In this document: piece after piece, positions 22,006-32,578 of the stretch
Layout of the letters: each line of letters begins with the position of its first letter
Numbering within the stretch: position 1 is the stretch's first letter
Origin: Paraspadella gotoi
Lineage: Eukaryota > Chaetognatha
Length of the DNA stretch: 64,000 nucleotides
Direction: 5' to 3'
Assembly: GCA_051294375.1 (NCBI GenBank)
Contig: CM119271.1
Span: 7,430,162-7,494,161 of the forward strand
Made by a program: the position numbers and the translations under genes
The notes under the pieces: model-generated
Databases searched by the model: none
The model's input: only the letters and a program-made list of their open reading frames with translations
What the model was told of the DNA's origin: nothing

Positions 22006-23394
22006 AAAAAAAGAAATATCAACTACAGATTAAGTATTCACAATCATGCAATAGTTTTCATATATTAACTGCAAAATTTTGATTTACCAAAACTTTCACT
22101 TCACCCTAATAACCATCTCTTTTTATCTCATTTTTATTCCCGACATCAGTTCCATCGAAATGGACTGTTTTTCCCTTTTGTTTTGAATCGAAGAACGAAG
22201 TCCGTTTGTCTCTTTGTTCGGGAGCGAAAGAAGGAAAAGTTCATTCGCGTATTATTAGATATGTACTTTCATCGGATTAAGGTAAAAATAAATAAATATA
22301 TTTGTAGTTGCCAAGTCCGATTGACATTGACAAACCAATAATGTTTGCGGTCGCAACAAATCGCATGCAACCAGCAAAGAATTTTCATTTTAAACATTCT
22401 TGACGTCGTCGAAACGATACGACAGACGAACGACTCACAACTATTTATAATAATAAAATTGTAAATCAATACTATTCGAATTGGATTAGATAAATAATCA
22501 CAAACTTAGATAGTTATAAGTTTGTAACCAATGCTACGACGACGACGACGAACGACAAACAACGACGATGGAAACCGAACGAGAAAAACAAACGACGATG
22601 GCAACGAACGACGACAACGACGAAAACAACGACGAAGCGGCACGGCTGTTTGTCAATTTCCTTCCCGCCAGAGTGATTTTCAGTTTTGTCCTTCCGCGTT
22701 TTCCTCGGTTATGAATCATACTCAATCCTTTAAATGAATTTATGAATGATATAAATGACCCGAGAAAACGAACGAATCGAATGAATAAAATGAGATAGAA
22801 AGTGAACGAAGATTGAATATCTTGAGATGAGTGTCGAATTCGTAAATAATAGAAATAATTGAAAGATTGAAAACCGCCAAAAAATTTAGCTAAAATTAAT
22901 CGTTTTTTACAACAATACATTCTAAAATTTTGAAGACCTGAACTAAATTAGATTCAAAGCTCGTGAGGATTTATTCTGAACGAACGCACCGAGTTTTTGG
23001 ACATGAGTTTTTTTTTTTTTTTTTGTGATGAAATGTGACGATTCGTTAAAATGGGAAAAAAAAGGATGATTTTTCGCAGACCACAATCTTACAAACACTT
23101 TTCTCGTTGAGAATACCGCAAATGAGCGTAAAAGAAATTAAAATGAAATTAAATGATCGAACGTTATATGAAGGGACAGAAAAACCGTTCGAGCCAGTTG
23201 GCAATTCTCTCTCTCTCTCTCTCCTCTCATGTCCTCTCTCTCCATCTCCTCTCTCTCTCTCTGCTCATTTTCTCGATCTCCCTCGTCTGCTCAGTCTTTC
23301 TCTCCTCTCTTTCTCCTCCGTCTCTCTCGCTCGTCCTTTTCTCATCTCTCTCTCTCTCTCCCTCCTCTCCTCTCGCAGATTGATGATTTCCTTC

Positions 23395-23660
23395 TCCGAA
23401 TCTTTCCATATTCGCGCCATTTCAAATCCTCGGCGCCACTTCCGGTGATTTCTTTCCGGCGCGACCGATTCGTCAAGAGGCGGCGGCGGCGGCGGGCGGC
23501 TGCGCGGCAAAGAACTTGCAGTTCCGGCGCCAATGCATGAGGAAGAAAAGGCGCATCTTTAAACTAACGAAATTCGAAAGCCAAAAACCGCTGATTTTTT
23601 TCGCGAATAACGTCGAACAACAATACAAACGACGCGCCATCGCACTGTCAGCGGCCGACT
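23395..23660 (+). promoter_or_regulatory. CpG-rich promoter-like patch with ETS- and E2F-like sites, copy 1
   Basis: Contains CGGCGCCACTTCCGGTGATT (ETS-type ACTTCCGG), TTTCCGGCGCG, a GGC triplet run, and GGCGCC repeated. It follows a CT-rich tract. Core promoter identity is inferred from motif density only, and no supported gene lies immediately downstream in this copy. Confidence 0.35.
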
Positions 23661-23666
23661 GCGGCG

Positions 23667-23691
23667 NNNNNNNNNNNNNNNNNNNNNNNNN
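23667..23691. other. Assembly gap (25 N)
   Basis: Fixed-size gap between the two copies of block B. Confidence 0.99.
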
Positions 23692-24129
23692 GAGAGAGAG
23701 AGAGAGAGAGAGGATCTGTTCGTCGCCGTCGCCGTCGCCGTCGGCCTTGGACTTGATTGTCTTGGATATTAGGGTTATCGTTGAAAGATATAACTTAATA
23801 CAAAGACATAAGGATAAATGATCAATAATTTAAAAAACAAATCGTATTCTTTGTTTATCCCGTCGGGTTTCGAATCTGCGACTTTCGTGACAAAGTTAGG
23901 GAATTCCGATTGGTGAGGACTGAGGAGTGAGGAGGCAACAATGGAAATGAAGAATTTGAAGTAGGGCAGGTACGTAGGAGCGGAAGTGAAAACATAACCC
24001 CCTCAGTAGGAGCAAAAGAGAGAACCACTCAACGGATAATCAAATATACCTTTTTTTTAATCTATTATTTTACGTATTTGAGAATTACATTCCGTTATAT
24101 TTGATCATTATGTTGGATACAAATTTTTT

Positions 24130-24161
<32 letters not shown>

Positions 24162-24167
24162 CTCTCT

Positions 24168-24209
<42 letters not shown>

Positions 24210-24210
24210 A

Positions 24211-24258
<48 letters not shown>

Positions 24259-24375
24259 TCTCTCTGCTCTCTCTCTCTTCTTCGCCCTTCCGGACTCCAA
24301 CTCGTCCCCCGTTTCCAATTCAATCGAACGCCCAGCAACAATGGAACTGAAGGGGACTTTCTTCGGCCCAAAAAT

Positions 24376-24443
<68 letters not shown>

Positions 24444-24554
24444 TAGTGAAAGCCACTTAGTTATTTCAACTCCCGACGTTTATTCATTATTCTTTTCACT
24501 GGTCGGGGGGAGGCGGGGGGGGGCAGCATCGCCGGTGAGGTTTTAACGAGGACG

Positions 24555-24895
24555 AAGAGATGGAAGAGAAATACCGAGACGACGAAACGACGACGACGAG
24601 GACGACGACGACGCTGACAACGAAGTCAGAGACGACGACGACAAAAGACATTGAGGTCAAAAACGACAAAAACGATGACAAAGTAAATGAATTAACCGAC
24701 AACGACCACGACGACGACAGCGAGAACGACAGCAACGACTCCGAAAACGGGGTCGGATAAGACGATCACAACCAAGATGACGATAGCGACGACGACCACG
24801 AAGACGAAACGACAAAGACGGCGACAAGTATGACGACGACGATAAAAACGACGGCGACGATAGGGTTGACGTCGATCACCATTAGAGTATGTGAA
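24555..24895 (+). pseudogene. Asp/Asn-rich coding-like tract with shifting frame, copy 2
   Basis: Duplicate of 21170-21480. An ATG at 24560 opens 66 residues ending in an acidic run (KNDDKVNELTDNDHDDDSEN) and a stop at 24758. Immediately after, other frames continue acidic (DDDSDDDHEDE, then DDDDKNDGDDRVDVDHH and a TAG at 24893-24895). Three or four frame changes would be needed for one acidic polypeptide of about 110 residues. Indel noise between the two copies makes such frameshifts plausible, but a chance reading of GAC repeats is equally possible. Confidence 0.25.
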
Positions 24896-24999
24896 AATGA
24901 TAAAATTTTAGAAAATTAAAATTTAGTAAATAAAATATAAAAATAAAAAACCGATAAAAACAATTTAGTAAATTTATTTTTTAATTTTATATAATAGAG

Positions 25000-25385
25000 G
25001 GCACTAGTAAGCTATATTTATATATAATAATAAAATTATAACATGCAAATTTTTAAATTTTAAGATCGGATTTGGATTCCTTGCAAAAAGTTAATATAAG
25101 AAAGTATATATTTTTTTTTAATTATTTGATTAAGTTAGTCAAAAATGTAAAAAACTATATTTAAGACGCCGATTTTTAATTTCCAGCTTAAAAATATAGT
25201 TTTTTGTAATTTTAACCTATTTAATGACATAATTTTTGAAAAAGATTTTTATTTTCTTTTATCAACTTTTAACAAAGAATCTGTTTCTGTTCTCAGAATT
25301 TAAAAAAAAACATTTTGAAATTTTAACATTATATAAGGGTAGTACTATATACAAAATAAGCTTACTGTGCTACTATATTTGTAAA
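25000..25385. mobile_element. Foldback element FB member 2, duplicate
   Basis: Copy of 21598-22005 in the second 20-27 kb unit, with one-base indels throughout. It carries the same AGTAAGCTATATTT start and AAGCTTACTGTGC end. Confidence 0.5.
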
Positions 25386-26615
25386 AAAAGAAATATAACT
25401 ACAGATTAGTATTCACTAATATGATAGTTTTCAATATATAACTGCAAAATTTTGATTCCAAACTTTCACTTCACCCTAATAACCATCTCTTTTTTCTCAT
25501 TTTTATTCCCGACATCAGTTTCCATCGAATGACTTTTTTCCCTTTTGTTTTGATCGAAGAGACGAAGTCCGTTTGTCTTTTGTTCGGGCGAAGAGGAAAA
25601 GTTCATCCGTATTATTAGTATTACTTTCATCGGATTAAGGTAAAAAAATAAATATTTTGTAGTTGCCAGTCATTGACATTGACAACCAAATGTTTGCGGT
25701 CGCAACAAATCGATGCAACAGCAAAGAATTTCATTTTAAACATTCTTGGACGTCGTCGACGATGACGACGACGACGACTCCAACTATTTATAATATAAAA
25801 TTGTAATCAATCTATTCGAATTGATTAGATAAATAAATAACAACTTAGATAGTTATAAGTTTGTAACCAATGCTACGACGACGACGACGACGAAAACAAC
25901 GACGATGGCAACGACGACGAAAACAACGACGATGGCAACGACGACGACAACGACGAAAACAACGACGAAGCGGCACGGCTGTTTTGTCATCTTCCGCCAG
26001 AGTGATTTTCAGTTTTGTCCTTCGCTTTTCCTTCGGTTATGAATCATTCAATCCTTTAATGAATTTATGAATGAATAAATGACCCGAGAAAACGAACGAA
26101 CGAATGAATAAAATGAGATAGAAAGTGAACGAGATTGAATATCTTGAATGAGTGTCGTAATTCGTAAATAATAGAAATATTGAAAGATTGAACCGCCAAA
26201 AAAATTTACTAAAATTATCGTTTTTTACAACAATACATTCTAAATTTTGAAGACGAACTAAATTAGATTCAGCTCGTGAGGAATTTATTCTACGAACGCA
26301 CCGAGTTTTTTGACATGAGTTTTTTTTTTTTTTTTTTGTGATGAAATGTGACGAATCGTTAAAGGAAAAAAAAGGAATGATTTTCGCAGACAAAATCTAC
26401 AAACTTTTCTCGTTGAGAAACGAATGAGCGTCAAAAGAATTAAATGAATTAAATGATCGAACGTTATATGAAGGGAAGAAAAACCGTTCGACCCATTGGC
26501 AATCTCTCTCTCTCTCTCTCTCAATTCCTCTCTCTCTCTCCTCCTTCTCTCATTCTCGATCCCTCCCTCGTCTCTCACTCTTTCTCTCCCTCTCTTTTCC
26601 CTCCTCCTCCTCTCA

Positions 26616-26659
<44 letters not shown>

Positions 26660-26689
26660 CCTCTCCCTCTCGCGATTGATGATTTCTTC

Positions 26690-26948
26690 TCCGAATCTTT
26701 CCATCATTCTCCGCCATTCAATCTCGGCGCCACTTCCGGTGATTTCTTTCCGGCGCCGACCGATTCGTCAAGAGGCGGCGGCGGCGGCGGCGGCTGCGCG
26801 GCAAAACCTTGCAGTCCGGGCGCCATCATGAGGAAGAAAAGGCGCTCATCTTTACTAACGAAATTCGAAAGCAAAACCGCGATTTTTTCGCGAATACGTC
26901 GACAACAATACAACGACGCCCATCGCACTGTCAGCGCCGACTGCGGCG
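26690..26948 (+). promoter_or_regulatory. CpG-rich promoter-like patch, copy 2
   Basis: Same motif order as 23395-23660. Both end at a gap. Confidence 0.35.
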
Positions 26949-26973
26949 NNNNNNNNNNNNNNNNNNNNNNNNN
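26949..26973. other. Assembly gap (25 N)
   Basis: Fixed-size gap at the end of block B copy 2. The palindrome left arm begins immediately after it. Confidence 0.99.
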
Positions 26974-26984
26974 AAAAAAGAGAG

Positions 26985-27545
26985 AAGATATTTTTCACTT
27001 CATTGATAGGAAGCAGGTACTCTGAGTGAATAAACGAGACTGTGAGAGAGTCTTATTGAAAGTCTTGCAGGGACCTGCTATGTCATTAATCTTTGTAAGA
27101 GTGATGGAGGCCTTAAACCACCAAAAGCCTGTCCAAAAGTCACGGGGCAAGATAGCTTTATTTATTAAATGAATGGATAATTTTTATATTGGTTTGTACC
27201 AAATTTCCATAAAATCAGCTCGTTGTATTTTGATGGTACTATGCGGAGTACAATAAGTATTCCCCGATCTAATACTTAAGGAGTGGTCTTTTCATACCAC
27301 TTGATAACATTCTTTGAAATATTCTTCCACTTCATTGATAGGGAAGCCAGGTACTCTGGGAGTGAATAAACGAGACTGTGAGAAGTCTTGAATTGAAAGC
27401 TTGCAGGGAACCTGCTATTCATTAATCTTGTAAGAGTGATGGAGGCCTTAAACACCAAAGCCTGTCCAAAAGCAGGGGCAAGATACTTATTTATTAAATT
27501 GAATGGATAATTTTTATATTGGTTGTACAAATTTCATTAAAAGGA
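26985..27545 (-). repeat. Two tandem R1 units, period about 332 bp
   Basis: TTCATTGATAGGAAGC near 27000 recurs near 27332, and GGAGGCCTTAAAC and ATGGATAATTTTTATATTGG also repeat at the same spacing. The units are joined by a spacer containing CAATAAGTATTCCCCGATC. A head-to-tail pair of R1 suggests a satellite-like organisation, though the first unit adjoins a 25-N gap and could be a fill artefact. Confidence 0.55.
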
Positions 27546-27679
27546 AAAAAGAAGCATAATCAATTAGTGAAACAGGTTTTTTTTTTTTTTCGCATTTAAC
27601 TCATTTCCACTCAAACGATTCCTCAAAACCTTTGATTCAGCTCATATACTACCACTTTCCTCACCCAGATACAAAATTT

Positions 27680-27905
27680 CAAGTCAATCGCCCATCCTCT
27701 TGATAATTGGTGTTCACATAGTAAATTTTTTTTTTAATTTTCGTCATTTAAACTCATTTTCCACTTGACGATTCCATCGAAGACTTCATATATCAGACTT
27801 TCCACACTTCCTACCGCACACAGCCGAGATACGTTACCAAATTTCATTCAATCTAATCCATTGCTAGGTTGGGACGGACGGACGGACGGAACTGATGGAC
27901 GGACA
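27680..27905. repeat. Repeat segment ending in (GGAC)n
   Basis: ACCAAATTTCATTCAATC, then CCATTGCTAGGTTGGGACGG and four GGAC units. The inverted copy is at 34610-34780. Stretches of this kind (an AAATTTCATTCC-type motif followed by a tetranucleotide run) are common in arthropod non-coding DNA, but I cannot assign a family. Confidence 0.4.
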
Positions 27906-28059
27906 CATCGTTTTTTTTTGGCATAATTTATATAATTCGATGGTTTCTGAATGAATATAGTGAGCTGCCCCGACAATATTGAGGTGGGCCGGGACGCGAC
28001 GGACCAACAAATGGTGAATTATAGAGTCGGTATCTGCGATAAGCAATCCGACTAAAAAA

Positions 28060-28189
28060 TAAAGAAGATTTTCGCAGACAAAATCTACAAACTTTTTCTC
28101 TGAGAAACGAATGAGCGTCAAAAGAAATAAATGAAATTAAATGATCGAACGTTATATGAAGGGAAGAAAAACCGTTCGACTCCCATTGG

Positions 28190-28266
<77 letters not shown>

Positions 28267-28550
28267 CTCTCGCGATTGATGATTTCTTCTCCGAATCTTT
28301 CCATCATTTCCGCCATTCAAATCTCGGCGCCACTTCCGGTGATTTCTTTCCGGCGCCGACCGATTCGTCAAGAGGCGGCGGCGGCGGCGGCGGCTGCCGC
28401 GGCAAGACACCTTGCAGTCGGCGCCATCATGAGGAAGAAAAGGCGCTCATCTTTACTAACGAAATTCGAAAGCAAAACCGCGATTTTTTCGCGAATACGT
28501 CGACAACAATACAACGACGCCCATCGCACTGTCAGCGCCGACTGCGGCGT
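28060..28550. repeat. Duplicated block B, third partial copy
   Basis: Matches 23068-23666 and 26380-26948: TTTTCGCAGACAAAATCTAC, GAACGTTATATGAAGGG, the CT tract (28193-28270), CGGCGCCACTTCCGGTGA, and the end GACTGCGGCG. It then continues into unique sequence (28551 onward), so this is probably the true junction. Confidence 0.8.
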
Positions 28551-28760
28551 CGGCTGCGGCTGCGGCGTCGGCTTCTTCCGCTTCCCCATTCGCGTCGCAA
28601 TTTCCGGGAATGTGACGGAAGTTACGGTTTTGGCGCCATGCCACGCGACGCTACGCGACGCCCCGCGCGAAAGTCATTAGCGTCGCCGCTGGCCGGGGGC
28701 GGCGAAGACGGGCGGGCGGCAGAGGATGGCGGAGACAGCGGCGTCGAAAAAAATATCGGT
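28300..28760 (+). promoter_or_regulatory. CpG-rich promoter-like patch, complete copy
   Basis: The only copy that continues past GACTGCGGCG. It adds GGCTGCGGCTGCGGCG, TTTTGGCGCCATGCC (28628) and a GC-rich end, GGCCGGGGGCGGCG. An ATG at 28429 opens 84 codons starting MRKKRRSSLLTKFESK and ending at 28680. The same ATG and first residues recur in the other copies but diverge by indels. I do not recognise the peptide. Confidence 0.35.
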
Positions 28761-28779
28761 CCCTTTGTGATGCTAAGAA

Positions 28780-29150
28780 TATCAACGACGACGACGACGA
28801 TGGCGAAGACATCGACGACGACGACGACGACAATGGCAAAGACGACCAGAGCGACGATGTCGAACGTGTCGACTCAACGACGAAGACGTTAACTACGAAG
28901 ACGACAGCGACAATGACACCGACGACGATAGCGACGACGATGGCGTCAAAAACGACAAGGGCGACCACGTCAAAAATGTCGACGACGATAGCGACGTTGG
29001 GGAAGTTGACGACGACGACGATGACGACGACGACAATGACGACAATCCTTACTTTTTGGCGTCGAAGACGAAGATTTTCGAGAGCAGGAGGAGGAAGAGG
29101 AGGAGGAGGAGGATTTTGTTGGCTTGTTGTTGTTGTAGTTACTGATCATC
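28780..29150 (+). repeat. GAC/GAT-rich Asp-encoding tract, then a GGA-rich segment
   Basis: Imperfect GAC/GAT triplets over about 270 bp, readable as Asp-rich peptide in two alternating frames, followed by a GGAGGA-type run near 29084-29112. Its inverted, noisier copy is at 33310-33680 in the right palindrome arm. Third-position and substitution variation makes it more complex than a microsatellite, but no stable frame is conserved. Confidence 0.45.
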
Positions 29151-29865
29151 GACAAAGGCTTTGATGCAGTTCAGCAGCTCGAGATATAAATCGCTGGCGA
29201 TCATGCGGTCAATGATGAGGAACGAGTTGGCTCAGTACGTGATACTCGTTATGATAATGACAAATAGGGGATCCGCCAGAATGGCCGCGTTTCCAAAGAA
29301 AGGTCCAGAGTGCAATATCTCTTGTTGGGCCCCCAAATAATTATTATGATATGGCCAATAAATCTTAGTTTGCTTATGCACAGATAAATAGTAATGCATT
29401 CGCCGTTTACAAAAAAAATGTTAATGGTTATTATATTTTTTAAATAAAAGTAAAATAAAAGTAAAATAAAAGTAAAACTATTAATCTCGAAACTCTCATA
29501 TGACAACGAAGGACGAAGACGACGACGCCATAATCGTTATGAAATAATCTTTTTTTTATTGGGGAAGAAGCGTTTAAGGTAATTTAATCTTTATAAAAAT
29601 GAGGAAGATTAAGAAGGAGAAAGAAAAAAAAGGAAGAAGGTTTGATAAAATTCTGAGAGGTGGGGAATGAGAAGAAAGTGTCAGTGGGAGAGGTTGGTGT
29701 TTTGAAAGTGAAAGATAGAAAGGAGAAAGAGGAAAGAAAGGAGGAGGAGGAGGAGGAGGAGGAGGAGGAAAGACGAAGTGAGGCTTTTTTAATCGTCTCG
29801 CCAACACAATTCCAAAGACGCGAAATTCCTTATCTCTTTTGTTGCCAGACGATTTTTAAATTTCG

Positions 29866-29999
<134 letters not shown>

Positions 30000-30705
30000 T
30001 ACCGAGCAGTAAAAGAATAAAAGAATAAAAAACCACAAACGTTAATTCGGTTTGTTTTTTGTTTTTTGTTTTTTTTTTTCGAGTCGTAAAGCAAAAAGAC
30101 TCCTTTATTTCATTGTCTCTTTAATTGCAAAATGACAATTCTGGTGACCGATTAGTTTTGAATTTTAAGTTCTATTAAACATTACAAGATTTACTTGTTT
30201 TACTATATTAGAGAATTATTGGTAAGGTTTAAATAATCATTGGCCACTATGTGAGCTTGTAAATTTTTTTTTCTGAAATAGAAGAACAAACAATTTGACG
30301 CTTAAAACGATAAAAAAGCTTGTATAAAAGCTTGTAAAAAAAACTAAATGAAAAAACTGAGGGAATGAATTTTTAAAATGAGACCTTAAAAAATTAATAG
30401 AAGGCTGACAAGTTGTAATTTATTGTAAATTAGTTTTTTCACGTAATTTTTACTATAATTAGCTTCTACTTACTAATCCCCACTTAAATTTCTTTAGTCA
30501 AGGTTTTCTATACAACGATTTACTTTTAAAAGGTTCACCTTCCCAAGCTCGAGTCTCCAAATTTTAAAACTCAAAACTTCCCAGAGCCCCTATTTCGCTT
30601 TCCTTGAATTTTTTTTTCTCTCTCTCTCAAACTTTCCCCCCTGGTTCTATTTTTTCAGTTTCCACTTTCCTTCCCATCGTTTAAAAACTTCCAGGAGAAA
30701 AAAAA

Positions 30706-31193
30706 AAGAGAGATACTCTCCGAGCGCGCCGGAAGCACTCGTCTCTCTCCTCTCTCTCTCTCTCTCATCTCATCTCTCTCTCTTCATCTCTCTCCTCTCT
30801 CTCTCTCTCTCCTCTATTCGCTATCTCTCTCTCTTGTGTTCATTCTGTTCTCCTTGCTTCACTCAGTCGACGTCATGTCCAGTCTCTTCTCTCAATCTCC
30901 GGACGGTAATTCGTCTCTCTCTCTCTCTCTCTCTCATGTCTCTCTCTCTCTCCTCTCTCCACCAGCTTCTCCAGTCCCTGTTTCCCTGAATAATTCTCGT
31001 TTTCCTCGCTCTTCACCTTGTTTCGCTCAGCAGTTCACTTCCGCATACTCCACCTTCCTCTTCTCTCCCCCCCCGCCCCCCTCCCTCCCTCCACCCTTCT
31101 ATGGGGTCTATAATACGATCAAAACAAATAAAAACCGCGCGACTTCTTTTCACCGGCCACTTCTTTTGNNNNNNNNNNNNNNNNNNNNNNNNN

Positions 31194-31265
<72 letters not shown>

Positions 31266-31278
31266 CATCATCTCATCA

Positions 31279-31328
<50 letters not shown>

Positions 31329-31787
31329 GCTCTCTCTCTTCTCTCTCTCGTCTCTCTCCTTATCTCCTCTCTCTCCGTTCTCGATGAATCCGCTATGTTT
31401 TTCCCTTCACTCTTTTATTCTGTTTCTGCTTCTTCCCCTCAGGTGCGAGATTCCAAATGTTCCAGGGATTTCCACTTTTAAATCTTTTTTTATCTCTCAA
31501 TCTCCGGAGCCGCGTGGGAGCAATTCGTCTCTCTCTCTCTCTCTCTTCTCTCTCTCCTCTCTCTCTCTTCCACCAGTTCAGTCCCTGTTTCCCTGAGTAA
31601 TTCTCTGTTTTCCCTCGCTCTCACCGTTGTTTCGCTCACAGTTTCACTCTTCCGCATTCACGCTCCTTCCTCTTCTTCCTCCCCCCGCCCCCCCGCGCCC
31701 CCTCCCTCCCTCCACTCCTTCTATGGGGTCTTAATCGATCAAAACAAATAAAAACCGCGCGACTTCTTTCACCGGCCACTTTTTTTT
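30706..31787. repeat. Palindrome centre with CT tracts and a 300-bp direct repeat
   Basis: CTCAATCTCCGGA...CCAAATAAAAACCGCGCGACT-type sequence occurs twice in direct orientation (about 30890-31168 and 31490-31785), one each side of the 25-N gap at 31169. CT-rich arrays lie at 30740-30960, 31194-31380 and 31530-31570. The direct repeat across the gap resembles the other gap-flanking duplications. Confidence 0.7.
31169..31193. other. Assembly gap (25 N) at the palindrome centre
   Basis: Fixed-size gap between the direct 300-bp repeats. Confidence 0.99.
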
Positions 31788-32498
31788 TCTCCTGGAAGTT
31801 TTAAACGATGGGAAGGAAAGTGGAAAACTGAAAAAATAGAACCAGGGGGGAAAGTTTGAGAGAGAGAGAAAAAAAAAATTCAAGGAAAGCGAAATAGGGG
31901 CTCTGGGAAAGTTTTGAGTTTTAAAAATTTGGGAGACTCGAGCTTGGGAAGGTGAACCTTTTAAAAGTAAATCGTTGTATAGAAAACCTTGACTAAAAAA
32001 TTTAAGTGGGGATTAGTAAGTAGAAGCTAATTATAGTAAAAATTACGTGAAAAAACTAATTTACAATAAATACAACTTGTTCAGCCTTCTATTAATTTTT
32101 TAAGGTCTCATTTTAAAAATTCATTCCCTCAGTTTTTTCATTTAGTATTTTTTTACAAGCTTTTTATACAAGCTTTTTTTATCGTTTTAAGCGTCAAATT
32201 GTTTTGTTCTTCTATTTCAGAAAAAAATTTACAAGCTCACATAGTGGCCAATGATTATTTAAACCTTACCAATAATTCTCTAATATAGTAAAACAAGTAA
32301 ATCTTGTAATGTTTAATAGAAACTTAAAATTCAAAACTAATCGGTCACCAGAATTGTCATTTTGCAATTAAAGAGACAATGAAATAAAGGAGTCTTTTTG
32401 CTTTACGACTCGAAAAAAAAAAACAAAAAACAAAAAACAAACCGAATTAACGTTTGTGTTTTTTATTCTTTTATTCTTTTACTGCTCGGTAGAGGGAG

Positions 32499-32535
<37 letters not shown>

Positions 32536-32546
32536 GAGAGAGAGAA

Positions 32547-32578
<32 letters not shown>

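Larger units (their letters stand above)
20280..23666. repeat. Duplicated block B, copy 1
   Basis: Direct copy of 23692-26948, from the GA tract and CCGTCGCCGTCGCCGTC through to CCGACTGCGGCG, where both copies stop at a 25-N gap. Contents in order: AT-rich DNA with GGAATTCCGATTGGTGAGGA, CT tract (20721-20868), GA tract (20972-21040), Asp-rich tract, foldback element, a second GAC tract (22534-22640), CT-rich tract (23205-23380) and a CpG-rich patch. Differences from copy 2 are mostly one-base indels. Confidence 0.85.
23692..26948. repeat. Duplicated block B, copy 2
   Basis: Counterpart of 20280-23666, bounded by 25-N gaps on both sides. Its 3' end (from about 26380) is represented a third time at 28060-28550, where the sequence continues without a gap. 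Confidence 0.85.

Noticed and set aside
26704-26928. Minus-strand 74-codon frame with poly-Pro
   Set aside because: The Pro run is a GGC triplet repeat read on the opposite strand, and the frame is not kept in the other two copies.
20280-26948. Recent segmental tandem duplication as a biological event
   Set aside because: Not excluded, but the fixed 25-N gap at the exact junction and indel-only differences fit a gap-filling artefact better.
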